Assembly: GCA_964640085.1 (NCBI GenBank)
Contig: CAZXFA010000037.1
Location: 1 to 20,196, forward strand
DNA: 20,196 bases
Direction: 5' to 3'
From: CAZXFA01 sp964640085
GTDB taxonomy: Bacteria > Actinomycetota > UBA4738 > HRBIN12
The position numbers and the translations under genes are program-made. How positions within the stretch are numbered: the stretch's first letter is position 1; each line of letters begins with the position of its first letter. Under the pieces are notes generated by a model. The model was not told where the DNA came from and made no database searches. It was given only the letters and a program-made list of their open reading frames with translations. Shown in pieces: positions 1-9,214 of the stretch.

Positions 1-1
1 C

Positions 2-1681
2 CAGCTCATCCAGGTCGCCGAGGATCAGGCCAGGAAGGCCGACGAGCGGGCCCAGGCCGCCGAGGAGCAGATCGGGCGGCTCACCGAGCGTCTCCGGGGC
101 GCGGAGGAAGAGGTCTCGCAGGCCACCCAACGGTTCCGGGCCGCCGAGGAGCAGATCGGGCGGCTCACCGAGGCCGCCGACGAGCAGGCGCTGCAGGCCA
201 ACGAGCTCATCCAGGTCGCCGAGGACCAGGCCAGGAAGGCCGACGAGCGGGCCCAGACCGCGGAGGGGCAGATCGGACAGCTCACCGAGCGCCTCCGAGC
301 CGCGGACGGAGAGCTCTCCCAGCTCACCCAGCGGTTCCGGGCCGCGGAGGAGGATGCCGCTCGGCTCACCCAGCGCTTGGAGGCCGAGGGGGCGGAGGCG
401 AGAGAGACCGCCGCACGGCTGCTCGCCAGCGAGACCGAGGCCAAGCAGAACGAGATCCGTGCACAGGGAGCCGAGGAGCAGATCGAACAGCTCACCGGGC
501 GGCTCCGGACCGCGGAGGAGCAGGCCCGCGAGGCCTCCGAACGTCTGCTGGTGGCGCAGGGAGACGCGCAGCAAGCGGACCTCCGGATGCGGGCCGCCGA
601 GGAGAACGCCGAGGACGCCATCAAGCGCATGCGGGCCGCCGAGGAGGAGGCCAACCAGGCCACCGCCGCGGCGTTGGTCTCCGAGACCAAGGTCAAGCAG
701 GCAGAGGTGCGCTCGCGAGCGGTGGAGGATCAGTCGGCTCAGACGGCCGGGAAGAACGAGGAGCTGCTCGAGCACCTGCAGCAGGCCCGAGGGGAACTGG
801 TCGGGGCCGAGGAACGAGCGCGCCTGAACGAGGAGCGGTTCCGGGCGGCCAGCCAGCGGGTCGAGGTCCTCGAAGGGCAGCTCAAGGAGCTCAAGGTGCG
901 GCTGACCGTGGCCAAGACCGACCTTCCGATCGGCGCGGTCCCAGACAGGCAACGGAGCGCGCTCAAGGACGCGTTGGCGACCGAGGTGCGCCGGCCCCTC
1001 ACGTCGATCCTCGGCGTGAGCCTGGCGCTTCGACACAACGATCCTGATTCCCGTGACGGCCATGAGCTGGTGCGACAGCTCGGGGCCAGCGCGCGCAGGC
1101 TCGATCGCATGGTCAACGTGCTCCTCGAGCTCGACAGGCTCGCCGACGGGACCCTGAGGCTGAATCGGCGCAGGACCGACCTCCAGGCGCTGGTGCGCAG
1201 GGTCGTCGAAGAGTCGCCGGATCTGGCCGGCCGGAACGTCCACGTCGAGGCGGAGAAGGTCGCGGTGACGGTCGATCCGTCCATGGTCGAGCAGATGGTC
1301 GAGAACCTCCTGGTCAACGCGAGCGGGCGCACATCGTCGGGCAGCCCTGTGTGGATCACCGTGATGAGCGACCCCGAGGGCGCCATCGTCGCCGTCGACG
1401 ATGGCGGCCCTGAAGTGCCCGAGGGATCGCGCGAAGCCCTCAGGGCCTCGTCGGAGGAGCAGAAGGGCGGTGCCGGCCGCGGCCGCGCGTCGACCGGCCT
1501 TGCTGTGGTGCAGAGGCTTGCGGAGGTTCACGCCGGCAGGGCGTGGGTCGAGAAGCGTGACGCTGGAGGCGCCTCCTTCCGCCTGTTCCTGCCGGACGTG
1601 TCGGAGGCGGACGAAGGTCAAGCCGCCGACGGCCCACCGGCCGTGGAGGATCCAGAGGAGACGGCCGCGAGCGAGGCGTAG
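2..1681 (+). CDS. Partial coiled-coil protein with degenerate histidine-kinase core (5' truncated)
   Basis: The reading frame is open to the left edge, so the true start lies outside the window; 559 residues are visible. Residues 1 to about 300 are an Ala/Glu/Arg/Gln-rich heptad coiled coil with no membrane segment. About 313-380 resembles a DHp (HisKA) helical hairpin and about 395-535 a HATPase_c domain. In the H-box the pattern is A-T-E-V-R-R-P-L-T-S-I, where active kinases have S-H-E-L-R-T-P-L; Thr327 (980-982) occupies the His position. The N-box is good (ENLLVNA, Asn435 and Asn439). In the G1 box Asp467 and the first Gly remain, but the second Gly is Glu. The G2 box retains only its last Gly before L-A-V-V. 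By family knowledge, kinases without this His cannot autophosphorylate in the usual way, so a pseudokinase or ATP-binding scaffold is inferred. The short acidic tail has no receiver domain. Confidence 0.8.
   Translation, partial: QLIQVAEDQARKADERAQAAEEQIGRLTERLRGAEEEVSQATQRFRAAEEQIGRLTEAADEQALQANELIQVAEDQARKADERAQTAEGQIGQLTERLRAADGELSQLTQRFRAAEEDAARLTQRLEAEGAEARETAARLLASETEAKQNEIRAQGAEEQIEQLTGRLRTAEEQAREASERLLVAQGDAQQADLRMRAAEENAEDAIKRMRAAEEEANQATAAALVSETKVKQAEVRSRAVEDQSAQTAGKNEELLEHLQQARGELVGAEERARLNEERFRAASQRVEVLEGQLKELKVRLTVAKTDLPIGAVPDRQRSALKDALATEVRRPLTSILGVSLALRHNDPDSRDGHELVRQLGASARRLDRMVNVLLELDRLADGTLRLNRRRTDLQALVRRVVEESPDLAGRNVHVEAEKVAVTVDPSMVEQMVENLLVNASGRTSSGSPVWITVMSDPEGAIVAVDDGGPEVPEGSREALRASSEEQKGGAGRGRASTGLAVVQRLAEVHAGRAWVEKRDAGGASFRLFLPDVSEADEGQAADGPPAVEDPEETAASEA
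5..373 (+). repeat. 201-bp direct duplication inside the coiled-coil coding region
   Basis: A segment starting at 5 (protein L-I-Q-V-A-E-D-Q-A-R-K-A-D-E-R) recurs at 206 with few differences, giving a period of 201 bp or 67 residues. A shorter unit (A-E-E-Q-I-G-R-L-T-E) recurs 84 bp apart at about 61 and 145, which is 28 residues or four heptads. The array probably continues to the left of the window. Confidence 0.8.
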
Positions 1682-1713
1682 TTCCCACCTCCGCGGTCCG
1701 AGAGGTCGATGCG

Positions 1714-1719
1714 TAGACT
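1714..1719 (+). promoter_or_regulatory. Probable -10 box (TAGACT) before the cyclase-ATPase gene
   Basis: TAGACT fits the actinobacterial TANNNT -10 pattern and ends nine bases before the GTG at 1729. The 47-base gap between genes has no Shine-Dalgarno sequence near the GTG, so a leaderless or near-leaderless transcript is likely. No convincing -35 is seen. The same TAGACTGG string precedes the cyclophilin gene at 8589. Confidence 0.45.
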
Positions 1720-1728
1720 GGCTCGGCC

Positions 1729-4700
1729 GTGCTGTGTCCCGTCTGCGGAGAGCGCAACCCCGAGGGAGCCCGCTTCTGCCTACGCTGTGGCGCCCCCCTG
1801 ATCCGGTCCGGCCGTCGGGGCGAGGAGCGGAAGGTCGTCACCGTGGTCTTCTGCGACCTCGTGGGGTTCACGGCCCGTTCGGATCGGGCGGATCCGGAGG
1901 ATGTGCGGGCCACCCTGGTCCCCTACCACGCGGCGATCAAGAGGTCGATCGAGCTGTTCGGCGGCACGCTGGACACGTTCGTCGGCGACGGTGTGGTCGG
2001 GGTCTTCGGCGCTCCGGTCTCGCACGAGGACGACCCGGAACGGGCGATCCGGGTCGCGCTCCGGATCCTCGACGAGATCGCCGCCTCGAACGAACGGGTC
2101 CCGGAGCGTCCGCTCGCGGTCCGGATCGGGATCGCCACCGGCGATGCGATGGTGGCCGTGGGACCTGGTCCCCAGAAGGACGAGCGCGTTACCGGCGACG
2201 TGGTGGCGGCGGCCACCCACCTCCAGGCGCTCGCGCCCGTCGGGGGGATCGCCGTCGACGAGGCCACCCGCCGGAACGCCCGCGACCTGTTCGCCTTCGA
2301 GCCCCTGCCCACCGATGGGCCGGTGCCGACCTGGCGGCCGGTCGAGCTCGCGAGGGTGGTCCACGAGCGTCCGCGGACCCCGTTCGTGGGGCGGGCCGAG
2401 GAGTCCGCGCTCCTTCGCGCCGCGTACCGGCGTGCGGTGGCCGAGCCGTCGGTCCAGCTCGTGACGATCACGGGCGGACCGGGCGTGGGCAAGAGCCGCC
2501 TGCTCCTCGAGTTCGCGGACCTGCTCGAGACCGAGGCGGAACTGACGCGCTGGCGGCAGGGTCGGTGTCTCCCGTACGGGGACGGGGTCGGGTTCTGGCC
2601 GCTGTCAGAGATGGTCAAGGCCGAGGCCCGGATCCTGGAATCCGATCGCGCTGACCAGGCCCGGGCGAAGCTGGAACGCACCCTCGGCACCCTCTCCGGC
2701 GATCCGTCCGAACGGGACTGGATGCTCGCACGGCTGGCCCCGCTCGCCGGCCTCGGCGAGATCGGCTCCGCCGACCGGATGGAGTCCTACACCGCCTGGC
2801 GGCGGTTCTTCGAGGGCCTGTCCGCCCGTCACCCGTTGGTGATGGTGTTCGAGGACCTCCACTGGGCGGACCCGGCGCTGCTCGGGTTCATCGAGCACGT
2901 GGTGGACTGGTCGATCCAGCTGCCGATCCTCGTCCTGTGCGCGGCGCGTCCCGAGCTGTACGAGCTGTGGCCGGGCTGGGGCGGCGGCAAGCGGAACTCG
3001 GCGTCGATCTCGCTCCCACCCCTGTCGGAGACCGAGACCGCGATGCTGCTGTCGGGGCTGCTCGACCGGGCCGTCCTGCCCGCCGAGACCCAGCGCGTCC
3101 TGCTCGAGCGATCGGGCGGAAACCCCCTGTACGCCGAGGAGTTCGTGCAGATGCTCACGGACCGCGGCATCCTGGAGCGCTCCGGCCCTTCGACGCGGCT
3201 GGCCGCCGACCGCGAGATCTCGGTGCCCGAGACGATCCAGGCGATCATCGCCGCCCGGCTGGACACGCTCCCCCACGAGACCAAGGCGCTCCTCCAGGAT
3301 GCCTCGCTGATCGGCAAGGTGTTCTGGACGGGGGCGGTGGCCAGCGTCAGCGGGATAGGTCCGGACGAGGTCCGGCGGCGGCTCCACGAGGCGGCGATGC
3401 TCGAGCTGATCCGGCCGATCCGCTCGTCCTCGATGGAGGGCGAGGAGGAGTACGCGTTCTGGCACATCCTGGTCCGGGACGTCGCGAGCGCGCAGATCCC
3501 ACGGTCCGAGCGAGTGGACAAGCACCGCGCGCTCGCCGAGTGGATCGAATCGACGGCGGGCGAGCGGATCGCGGACCGGGGGGAGCTGCTCGCCTATCAC
3601 TACGGCCAGGCGCTCGAGCTGGCGCGCGCCACGGGGGTCGGGGGCGACCGGGACGAGCTGCGCGATCGCGCGGTGCGAGCGCTCGTGCTGGCCGGCGCCC
3701 GCGCCGCGCATCTGGACGCCGGGTCGGCCGAACGTCACTTCCGGAGGGCGGCCGACCTGCTCCCCGAAGGGCACCCGGACCGACCCCGGATCCTCCTCCA
3801 CCTCGCCGACGCCGAGGTGTCCCGGGGGAGCTTCGCCGCATCGCGCCGGACCTTCGACCTGGCGATCTCGGGGCTCCTCGCCGTGGACGACATGATCGGC
3901 GTCGGCGAGGCGCTGGCCCTGAAGACCCGCGCCCTGCAGCGGCTGGGCGACATGAGGGACTCGGAGACGTTCCTGGGGGAGGCCATCTCGATCCTCGAGC
4001 AGGAGCCGCCGGGTCCCGAGCTCGCCCGCGCCTACTCGCGGATGGCGGGGCACTGGCTCATGCTCGGCCGGTTCGAACGGTGCCGGGACTTCGCCGAGCG
4101 GGGACTGGAGCTCGCCCAACGCTTCGACCTGTCGGACGAGGCCGTCCGGGCTCGACAGAACCTCGGCGCCGCGCGGTGCCAACTTGGCGACGCGGAGGGG
4201 CTCACCGACCTGTGGGCGGCCCTGCGCGAGGGGCTCGAGCTTGGGATCGGGGTCGAGACCGCCGTCACCTACGCGAACCTCGCCACCCAGCTGTGGCTGC
4301 TCGAGGGTCCCGCGATCGCGCTCCAGGTGTGGGACTCGGCGGTCGAGTTCGCCGAGGTCCGCGGTTTCGTCACCGAGGCGATGTGGGGCAAGGCCGGTCA
4401 GATCGAGGTCCAGTCCGACCTGGGTCGGTGGGACGAGGTCGCGACGATCGCCTCGGAGATCGAGGCCTGGGATCGGGAGGAGGGCGGCGGGCAGCTCCGC
4501 ACGTTCGCCCAGTTCCGACGGGCGGCCGTCCTCTCCAACCGCGGAGACCTCGCCGGGGCGGTGCTCCTCGAGGAGGAGTTCCTCCCCCGGGTGCGGATAC
4601 TGCGGCGGGCCGAGTTCCTCGGGCCGGCGCTCACGATCGGAGCGGCGCTCGAGCTGCGCCGGGGTCACGAGGGCATGGCGCTCGACCTGGTGGAGGAGTT

Positions 4701-5132
4701 CCTCGTGGCCACGAGCGAGCACCTCGGCTTCCGGCAGCTGTACGTAGCCGACGCCGTGCGCGTGATGGTGGCGTGCGGGATGACGGATCGCGCCGATGGC
4801 CTGATCCGGGAGGAGCCGCCGCCCAGGAACCTCCGCTGCCGTCTGGCGCTCGAGACCGCCCGAGCCGTGGTGGACGAGGCGCAGGGCCGGTTCGCGGAGG
4901 CGGCCCGCGCGTACGCATCCGTGGCCGCCGCCTGGCGTTCGTACGGCTCGATCCCCGAGCAGGGACTCGCGCTGCTCGGCGAGGGTCGGAGCCGCCAGGC
5001 ATCGGGCGAAGCCGGTGCCACGGAACCGTTGCGCTTGGCTCGCGACGGGTTCCGGGCACTCGGGGCCGATCCGTGGATCGCCGACGTCGACGCGATCCTG
5101 GAGGGTGCGGAGGGTGCGGAGGCCGCGACGTC

Positions 5133-5136
<4 letters not shown>
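1729..5136 (+). CDS. Zinc-ribbon / class III nucleotidyl cyclase-like / AAA ATPase / TPR-like signalling protein
   Basis: This cytoplasmic protein has 1135 residues. Residues 3-20 form a CxxC...CxxC zinc ribbon (C3, C6, C17, C20). About 34-185 is a class III cyclase homology domain. Both metal-binding Asp are present (D43 in FCDLVGFT, D87 in VGDGVVGVFG), but the usual N-x3-R pair in V-x-G-D-x-V-N-x-A-A-R-L is replaced: Ala160 for Asn and His164 for Arg. About 216-400 begins an AAA_16/STAND-type ATPase with Walker A GGPGVGKS (249-256) and Walker B VMVFEDLHWAD (371-381). The remainder is Ala/Leu/Glu-rich helical, TPR-like sequence. No LuxR-type helix-turn-helix is seen at the C-terminus. Architecture matches the actinobacterial cyclase-ATPase family. 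The ATPase half looks intact and the cyclase half looks inactive or sensory; the ligand is unknown. The GTG start is chosen because it precedes the zinc ribbon directly and follows a -10 box. The stop overlaps the next gene. Confidence 0.88.
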
Positions 5137-7165
<2,029 letters not shown>

Positions 7166-7169
<4 letters not shown>

Positions 7170-7573
7170 CGATCGGCTCGGCCTTCAGCCTCCAGCGAGG
7201 TGATGGCGGCGTCCAGTAGCTCGGCGGCCTCGTCGGCGATCTCGCGGAGGGCCGGGTGGTCGAGGAAGTCGGCGATCATCTGGGGATCTACCGCCGAGAC
7301 CATCGTGCGATCCCCGTGCGTTCGGACCACGACGTTGCAGGGCAGGAGCAGCCCCACGTTCGGCTCGGCCTCGAGCGCCCGGTTCGCGAGCCGCGGGTTG
7401 CACGCCCCCAGGATCACGTAGGGATCGACCTCTGCACCGAGCTTCTCCCTCAGGGTGGCCTGCACGTCGATCTCGGTCAGGGTCCCGAACCCCTGCTCCC
7501 TCAGCGCGGCCTTGGTCCGCTCGACGGCCTCGGCGACCGGCTCGTCCACCAGCACCGTTCGTCCGTAGGGCAT
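7166..7573 (-). CDS. DUF302 family protein
   Basis: The 135-residue protein carries the DUF302 pattern: E-Q-G-F-G-T-L-T-E-I-D-V near residues 27-38, then V-I-L-G-A-C-N-P-R-L-A-N, then L-L-L-P-C-N-V-V-V-R. The two Cys in these motifs are typical of the family, whose biochemical role is not established. There is no signal peptide. The ATG start is supported by the Shine-Dalgarno run GGAAGGAGGG just upstream. The gene is divergent from an ArsR-type regulator, so it may belong to the same regulon (inference). Its stop shares the palindrome CTAG with the stop of the convergent YyaL gene. Confidence 0.87.
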
Positions 7574-7600
7574 GGCGGCCCTCCTTCCTCCCCGCCTCCG

Positions 7601-7628
7601 AGCCTACCCTCGGGTTGACACACGGCAA
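7601..7628 (-). promoter_or_regulatory. Probable promoter of the DUF302 gene
   Basis: Read on the minus strand, TTGCCG (7628-7623), a 16-base spacer and TAGGCT (7606-7601) form a plausible sigma-70-type promoter. Transcription would start near 7594 and give a leader of about 20 bases containing the Shine-Dalgarno sequence. The -35 lies close to, but on the opposite strand from, the arsR-like promoter. Confidence 0.45.
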
Positions 7629-7643
7629 GGGTTAGCCTTAACT
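7615..7643 (+). promoter_or_regulatory. Promoter of the arsR-like operon (TTGACA-N17-TTAACT)
   Basis: A consensus -35 TTGACA (7615-7620) is separated by exactly 17 bases from TTAACT (7638-7643). The predicted start of transcription near 7650 leaves only about five bases before the ATG at 7655, so the message is close to leaderless. TACGGT at 7644-7649 is an alternative -10. This is the best-formed promoter in the window. Confidence 0.65.
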
Positions 7644-7653
7644 TACGGTAAGT
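7641..7653. promoter_or_regulatory. Candidate ArsR operator palindrome
   Basis: ACTTACGGTAAGT is a perfect inverted repeat (six-base arms, one-base centre) that starts inside the -10 box and ends one base before the ATG of the ArsR-type gene. ArsR-family dimers commonly bind such dyads over their own promoters, so autorepression is the natural inference. A bound dimer would cover the -10, the transcription start and the start codon region. Confidence 0.55.
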
Positions 7654-7654
7654 C

Positions 7655-7975
7655 ATGGCTCACCAAGATGGCGGCGCCAGGGTGCTGGACGCGCTCGGGG
7701 ACCCGACGCGGAGGGCGATCCTCGAGCTGGTCCGCGAACGTGAGCGGCCCGTGGGAGAGATCGCCCGTCGCCTCCCGGTCACCCGGCCGGCCGTGTCGCA
7801 GCACCTGCGCGTCTTGAAGGGGGCGGGGCTGGTGCGGGATCGGCGGGAGGGAACGCGGCGCCTGTACCGGATCGACGCCGAGGGCCTGGCGGCGCTCCGG
7901 TCCTATCTGGAGCGCTACTGGGACTCGGCGCTCGCGGCGTTCAAGGAGAAGGCGGAGGGAAGGAGCGAGGGATGA
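7655..7975 (+). CDS. ArsR-family winged-helix transcriptional regulator
   Basis: This 106-residue regulator shows the ArsR core: L-D-A-L-G-D-P-T-R-R-A-I-L-E-L-V at residues 11-26, then recognition helix R-P-A-V-S-Q-H-L-R-V-L and the wing K-G-A-G-L-V-x-x-R-R-E-G-T-R-R-L-Y. No metal-binding ELCVC motif or other Cys is present, so it is not an arsenic-type metal sensor by the classical site. It starts at ATG almost at the transcription start. Its stop overlaps the next start as ATGA. ArsR regulators coupled to AHSA1/SRPBCC genes are a common actinobacterial arrangement. Confidence 0.92.
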   Translation: MAHQDGGARVLDALGDPTRRAILELVRERERPVGEIARRLPVTRPAVSQHLRVLKGAGLVRDRREGTRRLYRIDAEGLAALRSYLERYWDSALAAFKEKAEGRSEG

Positions 7976-8448
7976 CCGAGATCGAGCCGATCCGTCTGTC
8001 GGTGGAGGTCGGCGTGGACACGGAGCGCGCGTTCCGTCTGTTCACCGAGGAGATAGACACGTGGTGGCCGCTCGAGACGCATTCGAGGGCGGTCAACGAC
8101 TTCGAGGGAGGGAGCCTCGAGGTCGAGCGGGTCGAGTTCCAGCCTCGGGTCGGCGGCATGGTTCTCGAGCACCTGAGCGACGGACAGGTCCTCCCCTGGG
8201 GCGAGGTGCTCGTCTGGAAGCCCCCTCGGCGCGTCGTGCTCGCCTGGAAGCCGAACTCGACCCCGAGGCCACCCACCGAGCTCGAGATCCGTTTCACGTC
8301 CGTGGACGGCGGGACGTTTGTCGAGTTGGAGCATCGTGGATGGGAGCGGCTCGGCGACGTCGCGATCGAGGCCCGACGAGGGTACGAGCAGGGGTGGCCC
8401 GGCGGGCTCGCCCGCTTCCAGGATGCCGCGAACAGGAGGGCAGCGTGA
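7972..8448 (+). CDS. AHSA1/SRPBCC-domain protein (START-like fold)
   Basis: The 158-residue protein matches the AHSA1 (Hsp90 ATPase activator homologue-like) branch of the SRPBCC ligand-binding fold. Motifs include A-F-R-L-F-T-E-E-I-D-T-W-W-P near the N-terminus, G-x-V-L-x-W-x-P-P-R-R-V-V-L-A-W in the middle, T-F-V-E-L-E-H-R-G-W-E-R, and a C-terminal G-W-P-G-G-L-A-R-F helix. Bacterial members usually bind small hydrophobic ligands; this one's ligand is unknown. It is translationally coupled to the ArsR gene (ATGA overlap). Together they probably form a small regulated unit with the next small gene. Confidence 0.88.
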   Translation: MTEIEPIRLSVEVGVDTERAFRLFTEEIDTWWPLETHSRAVNDFEGGSLEVERVEFQPRVGGMVLEHLSDGQVLPWGEVLVWKPPRRVVLAWKPNSTPRPPTELEIRFTSVDGGTFVELEHRGWERLGDVAIEARRGYEQGWPGGLARFQDAANRRAA

Positions 8449-8591
8449 TGATGCAGCCGGTGCTGACGGCAGAGCTCGCGACGATGCGTGTGGCGGAGCT
8501 GAGGGACGAGGCGGTCAGGTCGCGGCACGTCCGCGAGCGGACACGTCCGAAGCCCCGTCGGCCGGTCCGACGGGATCGCATCGACGGGTAG
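8448..8591 (+). CDS. Small uncharacterised basic protein (47 aa)
   Basis: An ATG at 8448 shares its A with the TGA of the AHSA1 gene. It has a strong Shine-Dalgarno sequence (AGGAGGG, 8434-8440) seven bases upstream, which is why it is called despite its size. A GTG at 8445 and a second ATG at 8451 are in the same frame. The protein begins M-M-Q-P-V-L-T-A-E-L-A-T-M-R-V-A-E-L-R-D-E-A, an amphipathic helix, and continues into an Arg/Pro-rich basic tail. No signal peptide or membrane segment is visible and no function can be assigned. It is probably the third gene of the ArsR operon. Its stop TAG is also the first half of the -10 box for the next gene. Confidence 0.6.
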   Translation: MMQPVLTAELATMRVAELRDEAVRSRHVRERTRPKPRRPVRRDRIDG

Positions 8592-8594
8592 ACT
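8589..8594 (+). promoter_or_regulatory. Probable -10 box (TAGACT) of the cyclophilin gene
   Basis: TAGACT followed by GGC repeats the string seen before the cyclase-ATPase gene at 1714. It lies 26 bases before the ATG at 8621, leaving a short leader with the Shine-Dalgarno sequence GGGAGGAG. No clear -35 is seen. Confidence 0.45.
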
Positions 8595-8620
8595 GGCCGC
8601 TCCCGACGGGAGGAGCCGGC

Positions 8621-9133
8621 ATGACCAGCGCCACGTTCGTGACCACGCTGGGTTCGTTCACCGCCCGGCTGATGCCGGGCCACGCCCCGGAGACCGTGGC
8701 CAACTTCGTGGCGCTGGCGAGCGGATCGCGCGAGTGGACCGACCCGCGCGATGGGCGCACGAAGACCGGCCCCCTGTACGACGGCACCGTCTTCCACCGC
8801 GTGATCGACGGGTTCATGATCCAGGGGGGCGACCCGACGGGCACGGGCACGGGCGGGCCGGGCTACCGGTTCGCGGACGAGTGTCCTCCGGAGGGCCCGA
8901 GCTTCGATCGGCCCGGGCTGCTGGCGATGGCCAACGCCGGCCCGAACACGAACGGCTCTCAGTTCTTCGTCACCGTGGCGTCGACCTCCTGGCTCACCGG
9001 CAAGCACACGATCTTCGGCGAGGTCACGGAGGGGTACGACGTGGTCGAGGCGATCGCCCGGGTCCCCACCGCGGCCCAGGACCGCCCCGCGCAGGACGTG
9101 GTCCTCGAGCGGGTGGAGATCTCCGGGGCCTGA
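8621..9133 (+). CDS. Cyclophilin-type peptidyl-prolyl cis-trans isomerase
   Basis: The 170-residue enzyme catalyses cis-trans isomerisation of X-Pro bonds. The cyclophilin active site is recognisable: F-H-R60 in T-V-F-H-R-V-I, F65-M-I-Q68-G-G-D-P, A-M-A-N near 102-105, G-S-Q-F-F-V-T (112-118) and W124-L-T-G-K-H129-T-I-F-G. It carries no signal peptide, so it is predicted to be cytosolic. The ATG is chosen from the Shine-Dalgarno GGGAGGAG; upstream in-frame sequence belongs to the small gene and SRPBCC region in another frame. It appears to be a single-gene unit with its own promoter. Confidence 0.93.
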   Translation: MTSATFVTTLGSFTARLMPGHAPETVANFVALASGSREWTDPRDGRTKTGPLYDGTVFHRVIDGFMIQGGDPTGTGTGGPGYRFADECPPEGPSFDRPGLLAMANAGPNTNGSQFFVTVASTSWLTGKHTIFGEVTEGYDVVEAIARVPTAAQDRPAQDVVLERVEISGA

Positions 9134-9178
9134 CCCGGGGTCACCAGCCCCTCCCTTCCGGCGCCCGGGGGTTCGGGG

Positions 9179-9192
9179 TACGGTTCGACCGT
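9179..9192 (+). promoter_or_regulatory. Probable -10 box and overlapping dyad upstream of the polyamine-type ABC operon
   Basis: TACGGT (9179-9184) fits the TANNNT -10 pattern and lies 30 bases before the ATG at 9215. A weak -35 candidate (TTCCGG, 9156-9161) sits 17 bases upstream. The inverted repeat ACGGT-TCG-ACCGT (9180-9192) overlaps the -10 and could be an operator, although a five-base dyad can occur by chance in GC-rich DNA. Confidence 0.35.
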
Positions 9193-9214
9193 CCGAGCAG
9201 AGGGAGCCCGAGCC

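Noticed and set aside
2937..5132. Upstream extension of the YyaL-like frame
   Set aside because: The frame is open but encodes Arg/Pro/Gly-rich shadow sequence; the family N-terminus starts at the GTG at 5133.
9131..9143. Palindrome TGACCCGGGGTCA at the cyclophilin stop codon
   Set aside because: It is perfect but leaves a one-base loop and includes the stop codon; it is too short to call a terminator or operator without further support.
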